This document shows positions 28,533 through 36,955 of a stretch of 64,000 nucleotides of DNA, piece after piece; the stretch's first letter is position 1; each line of letters starts with the position of its first letter. The position numbers and the translations under genes were made by a program. Source of the stretch: Salinigranum halophilum (lineage in GTDB: Archaea > Halobacteriota > Halobacteria > Halobacteriales > Haloferacaceae). The stretch spans positions 107,061 through 171,060 of the forward strand of contig NZ_SSNL01000007.1 in assembly GCF_007004735.1 (NCBI RefSeq), written 5' to 3'. The notes beneath the pieces were generated by a model. The model was not told where the DNA came from, did no database searches, and worked only from the letters and a program-made list of their open reading frames with translations.

Positions 28533-29816
28533 ATGACCCGTGGCTTCCACACCCGGAGCCTCCACGCCGGACAGCGCACGGACCCGGCGACGGGTGCTCG
28601 CGCACCACCCATCTATCAGACCACGTCCTACGTCTTCGACGACGCGGACTACGCGGCGGATCTCTACGCGCTCGAAGAAGACGGGTACGTCTACTCGCGC
28701 ATCGCCAACCCGACGACGCGTGTCCTCGAACGGCGGATGGCCGCGCTCGAAGGGGGCACCGACGCCGTCGCGACCGCCGCCGGCATGGCCGCGCTCGACT
28801 CGGCGACGAGCATTCTGGCGGAGAGCGGCGACAACGTCGTCGCCGCCTCGGATATGTACGGCGGCACCGCGACGTATCTCTCGAAGATGGCCTCCCGACG
28901 AGGTATCGAGACGCGCGTCGTCGACACGCTCGACGTCGACGCCTACGAGGAAGCTATCGACGCCGACACCGCCTACGTCCACGTCGAGACCATCGCCAAC
29001 CCCTCGCTTCGGACGCCCGACTTCGAGGCTATCGCCGACGTCGCCCACGCGTACGAAGCGCCGCTCGTCGTCGACAACACATTCGCCACGCCGATGCTCT
29101 GTCGCCCGCTCGAACACGGAGCCGACATCGTCTGGGAGTCGACGACGAAGTGGCTCCACGGGTCGGGGACGACCGTCGGAGGCGTCCTCGTCGACGGCGG
29201 CACCTTCCCGTGGAGCGAGACCGACAAGTACCCCGAACTCTCGGGAGAGAACCCTGCCTTCGGAATCGACTTTGCCGACCGATTCGGTGACCACGCGTTC
29301 GCCGAGTGCGCCCGCCAGCGCGCCGTCCGCTCGCTGGGCAACCAGCAGTCGCCGTTCGACGCCTGGGTGACGATTCAGGGACTCGAGACGCTTCCCCTCA
29401 GAATGGAGAAACACTGCGAGAACGCCCGCGCCGTCGCGGCGTTCCTCGCCGACCACCCCGACGTGGCGTGGGTGTCGTACCCCGGCCTGGCGAGTCACGA
29501 GACCCACGACCTCGCCACCCAGTATCTCGACGGCGGCTACGGCGGGATGGTGACGTTCGGCCTCGCGGGCGGGTTCGAGGCCGGCAAGACGCTCTGTGAG
29601 TCGGTCGAACTCGTGTCGTTCCTCGCCAACATCGGCGACGCCAAGACGCTCATCATCCACCCCGCGTCGACGACGCACGCGCAACTCTCCGCGGACGAAC
29701 AGCGTGCCGCGGGGGTCGGCCCCGACATGCTCCGTCTCTCGGTGGGCATCGAAGACGCCGAAGATATCATTGCGGACCTCGAACAGGGTATCGAGACGGC
29801 GGTGACACAGATATGA
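28533..29816 (+). CDS. metY: O-acetylhomoserine sulfhydrylase (Cys/Met metabolism PLP enzyme)
   Basis: Makes homocysteine from O-acetylhomoserine and sulfide in methionine synthesis. The 427-residue protein starts [20 protein letters not shown] as in MetY. It has [20 protein letters not shown], the PLP-stacking and binding region ([29 protein letters not shown]), and the PLP lysine in [19 protein letters not shown]. The C-terminus has [20 protein letters not shown], typical of the family. It overlaps metX by 4 nt, so the acceptor and its acetyl donor enzyme are co-translated. The upstream gap suggests a leaderless mRNA. Confidence 0.93.
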   Translation: MTRGFHTRSLHAGQRTDPATGARAPPIYQTTSYVFDDADYAADLYALEEDGYVYSRIANPTTRVLERRMAALEGGTDAVATAAGMAALDSATSILAESGDNVVAASDMYGGTATYLSKMASRRGIETRVVDTLDVDAYEEAIDADTAYVHVETIANPSLRTPDFEAIADVAHAYEAPLVVDNTFATPMLCRPLEHGADIVWESTTKWLHGSGTTVGGVLVDGGTFPWSETDKYPELSGENPAFGIDFADRFGDHAFAECARQRAVRSLGNQQSPFDAWVTIQGLETLPLRMEKHCENARAVAAFLADHPDVAWVSYPGLASHETHDLATQYLDGGYGGMVTFGLAGGFEAGKTLCESVELVSFLANIGDAKTLIIHPASTTHAQLSADEQRAAGVGPDMLRLSVGIEDAEDIIADLEQGIETAVTQI

Positions 29817-31015
29817 CGACCCGAGACCGTACCTCTGTCGGCCGATTCGAGTTCCAGTGTGGCGACGTCATCGAGGATTTCACCGTCGCGTACGAGACGT
29901 ACGGCGAGTTCGACGGCTCGAACGCCGTGTTGGTCTGCCACGCACTCACCGGGAGCCAACACGTCTCCGGGCGGCAGACGAAAGGTACGGCCGGTCAGGC
30001 CCGCGCGTGGTGGGACGACATCGTCGGCCCCGGCAAGGCGGTCGACACGAAACGGTACTACGTCGTCTGCGCGAACGTTCCGGGCTCGTGCTACGGGACC
30101 GACGGCCCGCCGAGCGACGGCCCCGACGACGAACCGTGGGGGACGGACTTCCCGCCGGTGACCGTCCGGGACTGGACGAACGCCCAGCGCGCGCTCCTCG
30201 ACGAACTCGGCGTCGGCCGCCTCCACGCCGTCGTCGGCGGCAGCGTCGGTGGCATGAACGTCCTCGACTGGGCCGTCGCGTTCCCCGACGACGTCGAGCG
30301 CATCGCCCCGGTCGCGACGGCCGCCCGGCTCGACCCACAGTGTCTCGCGCTCGACGCTATCGCCCGCCGCGCCATCACCTCGGACCCGGACTGGGACGGC
30401 GGCGACTACTACGGGACCGAGGGCCCGCGCGACGGCCTCGCGCTGGCGCGACAGATCGGACACGTGATGTACCTCTCGAAGGCGTCGATGGAGCAGAAGT
30501 TCGGCCGTCGGTCGGCGGGGAGAGACGCGATTCGGGACACCTTCCCGGTCGACCCCGCGGCGTCGTTCTTCCCGTACCGCGACGTCGAGTCGTATCTCGA
30601 CTATCAGGCCGAGAAGTTCACCAAGCGCTTCGACGCCAACTCCTACCTGTACCTCACGCGCGCCATGGACGACTACGACCTCTCGGAGGGGTACGAGTCG
30701 GACGCCGCCGCAGTCGCCGCCTTCGAGGGCGAGACGCTCTTGCTCTCGTTTACCGGTGACTGGCACTTCACCGTCGAACAGTCGGAGGCGGTCGCCGAGG
30801 CGTTCCGCGACTCGGACGTCCCCGTGGCCCACCACGTCGTCGACTCCGACCACGGCCACGACGCGTTCCTCGTCGAACCCGAGAAGGTCGGCCCGCCGCT
30901 GAAGGACTTCCTGACCGAGGGCCTCGAGGGGAGCGCCATCCACGACACCGCCCCCGACCAGACGGAGAACGAGCGCGAGTACGCACCCGTCCACAACTCG
31001 CTCTTCTCGGGCTGA
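29813..31015 (+). CDS. metX: Homoserine O-acetyltransferase
   Basis: Transfers acetyl from acetyl-CoA to homoserine, giving the substrate of metY. The 400-residue alpha/beta hydrolase has the nucleophile elbow [20 protein letters not shown], the acid in [16 protein letters not shown], and the catalytic His in [30 protein letters not shown] near residue 45 is typical of MetX. Acetyl rather than succinyl use is assumed from the family and from its metY partner; acyl choice in this family cannot be fully decided from sequence alone. It ends 25 nt from the convergent Brp-like gene. Confidence 0.93.
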   Translation: MTTRDRTSVGRFEFQCGDVIEDFTVAYETYGEFDGSNAVLVCHALTGSQHVSGRQTKGTAGQARAWWDDIVGPGKAVDTKRYYVVCANVPGSCYGTDGPPSDGPDDEPWGTDFPPVTVRDWTNAQRALLDELGVGRLHAVVGGSVGGMNVLDWAVAFPDDVERIAPVATAARLDPQCLALDAIARRAITSDPDWDGGDYYGTEGPRDGLALARQIGHVMYLSKASMEQKFGRRSAGRDAIRDTFPVDPAASFFPYRDVESYLDYQAEKFTKRFDANSYLYLTRAMDDYDLSEGYESDAAAVAAFEGETLLLSFTGDWHFTVEQSEAVAEAFRDSDVPVAHHVVDSDHGHDAFLVEPEKVGPPLKDFLTEGLEGSAIHDTAPDQTENEREYAPVHNSLFSG

Positions 31016-31040
31016 ACGAGGTGGGTGACGCCGTTCGCCG

Positions 31041-32105
31041 TCAGGGCACGTACCAGATGCCGCGCTCCCGGTCGAGCACCGACCCGACGACGACGTGCGG
31101 CAGGGCGACGATGCTGATGAAGACGCTCCAGAACGCGACGGCTCCGGGGAGGAGCGACGCCCCGGCCAGTGGGTTCGGGAACGCCCAGTACACCACGGCC
31201 AGCACCGAGAACGTGGCCAGTGCACCCGCGACCAGGACCAGCCACGCCCGCAGGGCGACCGTCGACGCCTCCTCGCCGCCGATGAGGTCCCAGCCGTCGT
31301 CGCCTCCGCCGAACTCCTCGACCGTCTGCGTCCGTGCGACCTGTCGGGCCGAGTACCAGAACGGGAAGTAGAGGCCGACGGCGACGAGGACGGGGACGAA
31401 CGCGAAGTACGCCGCGAGGAGGAGCGACTCGCCCGCGTCGACGAGCCACGAGTGCCCGCCGCCGTGGACGTAGCCGAGGCCCACGTGCGCGACGAGGGCG
31501 AGGCCGTACCCCGCGGCGACGAGCGGTCGCGTCACGTCGAAGTACCCGGTGTAGGGGGCCAGGCCACCGGGGTCGACGAGGCCGACCATGAGCGCGCTGA
31601 ACGCGTGGAACGTCTCCGGCCAGAACACGATGGGCACGAGCATCACCGCGCCACCGCGGACGACGACCGCGAGGGCGCGCTGGAGTCGCGTCTCGAGGTG
31701 GGCCGTCCCGGTCGTCGCCTCCATGACGTGGAGGCCGCCCATGCCGCCCTTGGCCACCGCGACCGCCACCGCGAGTCCGAGGCCGGCGACGGGTGCGAGG
31801 AGGAACAGCCCGACGAACCCCGTGATGGCGGCGAGGTAGGCCACGACGTACTGCCAGCGGAACGTCGGCCGGCGTCGCCGGAGGTTCTCGAAGTGCTCGT
31901 ACCCTCCGTGCGGGAGGTTGAGCGCGACCATCCCGACGAGGTAGACGACCATCTGCGCCTCCAGCGGGACGGTGACGTCGGCGACGCTCACGACGCCGAA
32001 CCCCACCGCGAGCGCGAGCAGCGCGCCTCGCGACAGCACGAGCGAGACGTGCGTGTCTGCGTGTCGGTGCCACCGTCGGACCGGACCGAGGCCTGGCGTG
32101 CTCAT
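31041..32105 (-). CDS. Brp/Blh-like membrane protein lacking two iron-ligand histidines
   Basis: The 354-residue polytopic protein aligns along its length with Blh of 14395-15462. It keeps H66 (ALNLPHGGYEHFEN) and H126 (GGMGGLHVMEA), and the end motif ALPHVVVGSVLDRERGIWYV. The two histidines of the WHALRH motif are Tyr251 and Gln255 here (LYFPFWYSARQVARTQ, 31341-31355). It is therefore doubtful as a carotenoid dioxygenase and may bind or act on another carotenoid or terpenoid. A TTATG box about 28 nt upstream of the ATG suggests a leaderless mRNA. It is divergent from a CrtI-like desaturase. Confidence 0.8.
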   Translation of the reverse strand: MSTPGLGPVRRWHRHADTHVSLVLSRGALLALAVGFGVVSVADVTVPLEAQMVVYLVGMVALNLPHGGYEHFENLRRRRPTFRWQYVVAYLAAITGFVGLFLLAPVAGLGLAVAVAVAKGGMGGLHVMEATTGTAHLETRLQRALAVVVRGGAVMLVPIVFWPETFHAFSALMVGLVDPGGLAPYTGYFDVTRPLVAAGYGLALVAHVGLGYVHGGGHSWLVDAGESLLLAAYFAFVPVLVAVGLYFPFWYSARQVARTQTVEEFGGGDDGWDLIGGEEASTVALRAWLVLVAGALATFSVLAVVYWAFPNPLAGASLLPGAVAFWSVFISIVALPHVVVGSVLDRERGIWYVP

Positions 32106-32206
32106 TATTCGGGCCTAGGGAGAAACCGCTCATAAGCGACGGCCGGCGTTCCAAGAATCTGAGAACGGGTACCGTGTCCTTGTCTCCCGGGTCGCTAGCC
32201 CTACAC

Positions 32207-33715
32207 ATGCAACGGGTCCTGCCAGACGAGACGCGAGTCGCAATCGTCGGCGGCGGCTTCGGCGGACTCTCGGCGGCCGCATATCTCGCTCGCGCCGGGG
32301 CCGACGTCCGACTGCTCGAACAGCACGACCGACTCGGCGGCCACGCGGGACTGCTCGAGCGCGAGGGGTTCCGGTTCGACACGGGGCCGTCCTGGTACCT
32401 GATGCCGGACGTCTTCGAGCGGTTCTTCGGCCACTTCGACCGTGAGCCGACGGACTACTACGCCCTCGAACGGCTGGACCCGCAGTACCGGGTGTTCTGG
32501 AAAGACGGCGACAGCGCCACCGTCCGGCCGGACCGTGAGAACGTTCACGCCCTCTTCGACCGCTACGAGGACGGGGCTGGCGACGCCCTCGCCGACTACC
32601 TCGCGACGGCCGAACGCAACTACGAACTGGCGATGAACCGGGTCGTCTACCCGGGCCGGGACCGCCTCCGGGACTACGTCGACACGGACCTGCTGCCGAT
32701 GGCCACCCGCGCCCGGCTGTTCGGTAGCATGGACGACTACGTCTCGCGGTACGTCGAACACCCGAAGCTCAGACAACTCCTGGAGTACACGCTGGTGTTT
32801 CTCGGTGGGGCGCCCCACAACACGCCGGCGCTGTACAGCATCATGAGCCACGTCGACCTGAACCTGAACGTCTTCTACCCCGAGGGCGGCATCGCCGGTG
32901 TCGTCGACGCGCTGACCGACCTCGCCCGCACACAGGGAGTCGACATCGAGACCGGGACGGCGGTGCAGGCCATCCGCGGCGAGCGCGGTGCGTTCGCGCT
33001 CGAAACGGACACCGGTGTCGAGCACGCCGACCTCGTCGTCAGCAACGCCAACCCTGCGCACACCGAACGGACACTCCTCTCGTCGACGGCCCACGAGCGC
33101 GCCCCCGACGACTGGGACGACCGGACGTACGCCCCCTCCGCGTTCATGCTCTACCTCGGCGTCGAGGGCGACGTCGACCCGCTCGCGCACCACTCGCTGG
33201 TCTTGCCCACGGACTGGGACCCGCACTTCGAGCGCATCTTCGACCGGCCCGCGTGGCCGGCCGACCCGGCGTACTACCTGTCTGTCACGTCGAAGACCGA
33301 CGACACCGTCGCGCCCGACGGCCACCACGCGGTGGTCGTCCTCGTCCCCATCGCGCCCGGTCTCGACGACGGCCCCGAAGTCCGCGAGCGATACCGGGAC
33401 TTCGTCCTCGACGACCTCGCGACACAGACGGGCGTCGACCTCCGTGACCGCATCGTCGTCGAGGAGTCGGCGTGTGTGAGCGAGTTCGCCGACCGGTACG
33501 ACGACCCACAGGGGACGGCGCTCGGCCTCGCACACACGCTCTTTCAGACCGGCCCGTTCCGCCCTGACCGCCGTGCCGGCCCGGACGGCCTCTACTACAG
33601 CGGCGCGTACACGACGCCCGGTATCGGGATGCCGATGTGTCTCATCAGCGGTGAACGAACGGCACGGGCCGTCGTCGAGGACGCCCCGGCCGCCGCGTCG
33701 CCGACCCGGCGCTGA
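32207..33715 (+). CDS. Phytoene desaturase-family carotenoid oxidoreductase (CrtI-like)
   Basis: The 502-residue flavoprotein starts with the dinucleotide fold RVAIVGGGFGGLSAAAYLAR, followed by RLGGHAGLLEREGFRFDTGP. Other CrtI-like blocks are FLGGAPHNTPALYSIMSHVD, FYPEGGIAGVVDALTDLA and the C-terminal FAD motif YYSGAYTTPGIGMPMCLISG. It likely desaturates or saturates a carotenoid; whether the substrate is phytoene or a C50 bacterioruberin intermediate is not decided. Start is taken at the ATG at 32207; a GTG at 32174 would add 11 residues. Its 101-nt divergent spacer with the Brp-like gene suggests co-regulation. Confidence 0.85.
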   Translation: MQRVLPDETRVAIVGGGFGGLSAAAYLARAGADVRLLEQHDRLGGHAGLLEREGFRFDTGPSWYLMPDVFERFFGHFDREPTDYYALERLDPQYRVFWKDGDSATVRPDRENVHALFDRYEDGAGDALADYLATAERNYELAMNRVVYPGRDRLRDYVDTDLLPMATRARLFGSMDDYVSRYVEHPKLRQLLEYTLVFLGGAPHNTPALYSIMSHVDLNLNVFYPEGGIAGVVDALTDLARTQGVDIETGTAVQAIRGERGAFALETDTGVEHADLVVSNANPAHTERTLLSSTAHERAPDDWDDRTYAPSAFMLYLGVEGDVDPLAHHSLVLPTDWDPHFERIFDRPAWPADPAYYLSVTSKTDDTVAPDGHHAVVVLVPIAPGLDDGPEVRERYRDFVLDDLATQTGVDLRDRIVVEESACVSEFADRYDDPQGTALGLAHTLFQTGPFRPDRRAGPDGLYYSGAYTTPGIGMPMCLISGERTARAVVEDAPAAASPTRR

Positions 33716-33826
33716 TGCGGCCTGCGAGCGACCCGGCACCCGTCCGCCGCTGTCGCGCTCGGCGGGTCAGACGCGACTCGTCCGGTCGGCTCTCGTGGCG
33801 TCGGTCCGCTCGTTCTCACACCGGGG

Positions 33827-33832
33827 TTTTTG
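33827..33832 (+). promoter_or_regulatory. TTTTTG promoter box of the cation/calcium exchanger
   Basis: TTTTTG lies 25-30 nt before the ATG of the 7-codon frame at 33857, and about 45-50 nt before the exchanger start. The same sequence precedes the genes at 20184, 45806 and 56705, and a close variant precedes 41578. Confidence 0.45.
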
Positions 33833-33856
33833 TCTTCCCCGGTCGTCGCGCCGCGT

Positions 33857-33880
33857 ATGACCGACCGAGGGAGTCGATGA
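33857..33880 (+). CDS. Possible 7-codon leader ORF (MTDRGSR)
   Basis: The ATG falls at the transcription start predicted from the TTTTTG box. Its TGA overlaps the exchanger ATG as ATGA, and a GAGGGAG inside it (about 33866-33872) can serve as ribosome binding site for the exchanger. It is too short to judge by composition. Confidence 0.3.
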   Translation: MTDRGSR

Positions 33881-34869
33881 CGGCCGTCCCACTGACGCCC
33901 GACCTCCTCGGCTCGCTCCTCCTCGCCGCCGCCGCGCTCGCGGTCCTCGTCAAGGCCGCGGGCGCGACCGTCGACAGCCTCGTCGCGCTGGCTCGCAGCT
34001 ACGACGTCCCCGACGCCGTCGTCGCCTCGACGCTCGTCGCCATCGGGACCAGTCTCCCGGAACTCGGTTCGCACCTCGTCGCCTCGCTCGGCATCCTCTC
34101 TGGCACCTTGGACCCTGTCGTCGCGAGCGCGACCGTGCTGGGCGGGAACATGGGGTCGTCGACGGTCCAGCAGACGCTCCTCGTGGGCCTCTTCCTCGTG
34201 GGCTTCGGCCGCGTCACGCTCTCCGAGGCGTTCCGTCGCTCGACCTACTACCCGATGCTCGCGGCGTTCGCGCTCACGTTCGTCGTCGCGTTCGACGGGA
34301 CCGTCTCGCGCCTCGACGGTCTCGCACTCCTCGTCGCGTTCGTCGCCTACGCGTACTGGACGGTCACCACCCACGGACGAGCCGCGACGGTCCCCGAGAC
34401 GGCGAGTACGAACCCGCGTCGGGACGCCGCCGTCGCGTTCGGGGGCTTCCTCCTCGTCCTCGGGAGCGCGTTCGTCGTCCTCCGCGTCGTCGACGGCCTC
34501 GTGGTCACGCTGGGGTTGAACGGGTCGATGGTCGGCGTCGTCACCATCGGACTGGCCGCCGCGCTCCCCGAACTCTCGACGGTGGTCGAGTCGCTCCGGC
34601 GGAAGACGCCAGACCTCGCGCTCGGGACGCTCGTCGGCTCGAACGTCGTCAACCCGCTCGTCGGCTTCGGGCTCGGGGGCGCGATTTCGACCTACGCGGT
34701 GCCGCCCTCGGTCGTCTGGTGGGACCTCCCGTTCAAGCTCTTCGTCGGTGCCGCGCTCGTGGTGGTCGCGAGCCGCGAGGGGTGGGTCGTCCGGCGGCGC
34801 GAGGGCGCGTGGCTCGTCGTCGCCTACTTCGTCTTCGTGAGCGTGCGGTTCCTGCTCTTTGCGGTGTGA
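33877..34869 (+). CDS. Sodium/calcium exchanger family membrane protein (CaCA)
   Basis: The 330-residue protein has about ten helices in two inverted repeats. The alpha-repeat motifs are VVASTLVAIGTSLPELGSHL in the first half and MVGVVTIGLAAALPELSTVV plus LALGTLVGSNVVNPLVGFGL in the second, matching the GTSxPE and GSN/NxxNPL motifs that hold ions in CaCA exchangers. It should extrude Ca2+ or another cation in exchange for Na+ or H+. The first repeat has GNMGSSTVQQTLLVGLF in place of the usual GSNxxN motif, so ion preference may differ. ATG at 33877 has a Shine-Dalgarno-like GAGGGAG. Confidence 0.87.
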   Translation: MTAVPLTPDLLGSLLLAAAALAVLVKAAGATVDSLVALARSYDVPDAVVASTLVAIGTSLPELGSHLVASLGILSGTLDPVVASATVLGGNMGSSTVQQTLLVGLFLVGFGRVTLSEAFRRSTYYPMLAAFALTFVVAFDGTVSRLDGLALLVAFVAYAYWTVTTHGRAATVPETASTNPRRDAAVAFGGFLLVLGSAFVVLRVVDGLVVTLGLNGSMVGVVTIGLAAALPELSTVVESLRRKTPDLALGTLVGSNVVNPLVGFGLGGAISTYAVPPSVVWWDLPFKLFVGAALVVVASREGWVVRRREGAWLVVAYFVFVSVRFLLFAV

Positions 34870-35077
34870 GTATGACGGTCGGTTGTCGGTGCGTTCGGGA
34901 TTGTTCGGGCGAGCCATGGCGCGTGTCCGACGCGATACCGTCTCTGGGACAGCACACGGACTCGCGGTCGCTATGGTGATGAATCCACGAGCCTCCCCAG
35001 CCGACTGCGCTCCTCATTCGCTTCGCTCGCTGTGGTGCTCGTCCACTGACGCGACCAAGTCGCTTCGAGCCTTCAGT

Positions 35078-35103
35078 CACGGGCGACTTGTGGGTCGCCC
35101 GTG
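35078..35103. repeat. Perfect 10-bp inverted repeat (hairpin 1)
   Basis: CACGGGCGAC and GTCGCCCGTG flank a 6-nt loop (35088-35093). It is the first of three hairpins within 112 nt. Confidence 0.75.
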
Positions 35104-35108
35104 AGGTA

Positions 35109-35131
35109 GCGAGACGGCTGTGCCGTCTCGC
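35109..35131. repeat. Perfect 10-bp inverted repeat (hairpin 2)
   Basis: GCGAGACGGC and GCCGTCTCGC are separated by the 3-nt loop TGT. It follows hairpin 1 by 5 nt. Confidence 0.75.
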
Positions 35132-35166
35132 CGAACTCGTTTCACTCGCGAAGACCGCGCGCGCGG

Positions 35167-35189
35167 GTCGCGCTCTCGTGGAGCGCGAC
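35167..35189. repeat. Perfect 9-bp inverted repeat (hairpin 3)
   Basis: GTCGCGCTC and GAGCGCGAC surround the loop TCGTG. It lies 46 nt from the antiporter stop. Confidence 0.75.
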
Positions 35190-35234
35190 GCCACGCGCCA
35201 CCGCACCGCGACGCTGGAATCTGCTCGTCCGCGC

Positions 35235-36437
35235 TCAATCGGCCGCTGCCGTCTCGGTCTTCGTCCGGAACACCAGCGTCTCCACCCGGTCGGACTCGCC
35301 CATCAACACGGTTCCGAGCGTGCTCATCACGAGGACGTACCCCACCGCGAACGCCGGAATGAGCTCGGTCATCACGGTACCGGTCCCCTGTGCGGCGAGC
35401 GCCGCGATGACGAGCGAGAACTCGCCACGAGAGACCAGCCCGAGGCCGACCCGGAGCGACCGCTTCGGCGTGAGGTCGTAGACCTGTCCCCCGTAGTACC
35501 CCGAGATGACCTTCGTCGGAGCCGTGAGGACGACGGCGATGGCCAGCGGAACGGCCGCGGCGACGACGAGCCGAGGGTCGGTGTTGACCCCGATCCAGAA
35601 GAAGAAGATGGCAGCGAAGACGTCGCGGATACCGACGAGTCGACGTTCGATGCGCTCGCGGTGTTCGGTGGTGGAAAAGCCCATGCCGACGAAGAAGGCC
35701 GCGACGGCCTCGCTCACCCCGATCGAGAGGGCGAACCCGGCGATGGGGATCAGCACACCCAGCGTCCGCAGGACGAACGGCTCGGGGTCCTGTACGTCGA
35801 GCACCGCCGAGAAGAACCGGGTGCCGTACTGTACGGCCACCAGCAGGAGCCCCAGAAAGCCGAAGGCGATGGCGAGGCTCCGAGCGAGGCTCCCCAGGCC
35901 GTCGCCACCCAGGACGAGCGAGGTGACGACGGCGAGGTAGACGGCGATGACGAGGTCTTCGAAGACGAGCGTGCCCAGGATGGGCTCGGACTCCGCGTTG
36001 GCGATCCACCCGAGGTCGATGAGCGACTTCGTGATGATGGCGCTCGAGGAGATGTAGACGATTCCACCGAGGAGGAGCGCCTCGACGAACGACCAGCCGA
36101 GCGCGAGGCCGATGACGACCCCGATGGGGAGGTTGATGACGATGTCGATGACGCCCGCCCGGGTGATGTTCGTCTTCGCCGCCAGGAGTCGGTCGAGGCT
36201 GAACTCCAGGCCGAGAAAGAACAGCAAGAGGACGATACCGACCTCGGCGAGGAGCGTCAGCGTCTCGCCGGGGAGGACGTACGGGAGGCCCAGCCGTCCG
36301 GCGACGAACGGGCTGGCAAACATCCCGACGACGACGTACAGTGGGATGACGGAGAGGCCGAGTCGAGCCCCGAGAGCACCGGCGACGGCGACGGCGACGA
36401 ACAGTTCGCCGAGTTCTAACAGGGAGAACTCGACCAT
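35235..36437 (-). CDS. CPA2 family cation:proton antiporter (KhtU-like)
   Basis: The 400-residue protein has about 12 helices of the Kef/CPA2 fold: VGMFASPFVAGRLGLPYVLP, FFLGLEFSLDRLLAAKTNI, the ion-site region GGIVYISSSAIITKSLIDLG, and GLGLVSRGEFSLVIAALA near the end. It lacks the C-terminal RCK domain of KefB/C. Instead a separate TrkA-C protein is encoded immediately before it (stop TAG touching its ATG), as in KhtTU, a K+ efflux system. K+/H+ exchange is the best guess and matters in a cell with molar cytoplasmic K+. Na+ transport cannot be excluded. Confidence 0.88.
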   Translation of the reverse strand: MVEFSLLELGELFVAVAVAGALGARLGLSVIPLYVVVGMFASPFVAGRLGLPYVLPGETLTLLAEVGIVLLLFFLGLEFSLDRLLAAKTNITRAGVIDIVINLPIGVVIGLALGWSFVEALLLGGIVYISSSAIITKSLIDLGWIANAESEPILGTLVFEDLVIAVYLAVVTSLVLGGDGLGSLARSLAIAFGFLGLLLVAVQYGTRFFSAVLDVQDPEPFVLRTLGVLIPIAGFALSIGVSEAVAAFFVGMGFSTTEHRERIERRLVGIRDVFAAIFFFWIGVNTDPRLVVAAAVPLAIAVVLTAPTKVISGYYGGQVYDLTPKRSLRVGLGLVSRGEFSLVIAALAAQGTGTVMTELIPAFAVGYVLVMSTLGTVLMGESDRVETLVFRTKTETAAAD

Positions 36438-36923
36438 CTACTCGCCCGTCACCAGCGACTCGAACGTCTGACAGGCCTCCCGTGGGCCGACCGCGAGGAG
36501 GGTGTCGCCGGCGCGGAGTTCGGTGTCGCCACCGGGGTTGGTGATGGTCGTCTCGCCCCGCTGGACCACGATGACGTTGGCACCCGTCTCCTGGCGGAGG
36601 TCGGCCTCACCGAGCGTCGTCCCGTCGAGGTCGGACCCCTCGGGCACCTCGACCCACTCGATGACCGTGTCCCCGCCGAGGAGCGTCTCGATGCTCTGCG
36701 ACCGGACCGGCTGGAAGTACGCTCCTTCCAGGATGGTGCCGACCTGTCGGGCGAGCTGGTCGGGGAGTTCGAGGAGTTTCTCCGAGTCCGCGTCCGGGGT
36801 CGCTCGGCGGAACACCTCGCGTTTTCCCGTGTTGTGCGTCACGATGACGAGCTGTGAGCCGTCACCGAGTTCTATCTCGTGTTTCTTGCCGACGCCGGGG
36901 AGGTCGCTCTCGTAGACGGTCAC
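36438..36923 (-). CDS. TrkA-C domain regulatory subunit (KhtT-like)
   Basis: The 161-residue soluble protein has an N-terminal half of unknown fold (MTVYESDLPGVGKKHEIELG) and a C-terminal RCK_C/TrkA-C domain (IEWVEVPEGSDLDGTTLGEA to ELRAGDTLLAVGPREACQTF). KhtT proteins of this layout sit at the membrane and gate the KhtU antiporter in response to pH or a nucleotide. It uses a GTG start at 36923, 25 nt after a GTTAATAAAG element read on the other strand as CTTTATTAAC, so the mRNA is leaderless. The antiporter follows with no spacer. Confidence 0.86.
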   Translation of the reverse strand: MTVYESDLPGVGKKHEIELGDGSQLVIVTHNTGKREVFRRATPDADSEKLLELPDQLARQVGTILEGAYFQPVRSQSIETLLGGDTVIEWVEVPEGSDLDGTTLGEADLRQETGANVIVVQRGETTITNPGGDTELRAGDTLLAVGPREACQTFESLVTGE

Positions 36924-36943
36924 AGACGGGGTTCGACAGTCGT

Positions 36944-36953
36944 GTTAATAAAG
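36944..36953 (-). promoter_or_regulatory. TATA box of the khtTU-like operon
   Basis: CTTTATTAAC on the minus strand lies in the 32-nt gap after the lipid kinase gene, 21-30 nt before the GTG start. The antiporter pair therefore has its own promoter within a run of same-strand genes. Confidence 0.6.
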
Positions 36954-36955
36954 CC

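Larger units (their letters stand above)
34870..35234. other. 365-nt intergenic region with three perfect hairpins
   Basis: No convincing gene is present between the convergent exchanger and antiporter genes. The stretch has short CG-rich words (CTTCGCTCGC and similar) typical of haloarchaeal non-coding DNA and three perfect inverted repeats between 35078 and 35189, listed separately. It may be a bidirectional terminator or the remains of an older element. Confidence 0.6.

Noticed and set aside
32201..33739. 512-codon minus-strand frame
   Set aside because: It is antisense to the CrtI-like gene, whose FAD motifs are clear.
35088..36419. 443-codon plus-strand frame
   Set aside because: It mirrors the KhtU-like antiporter; its product is a run of Asp/Glu/Arg with no fold.
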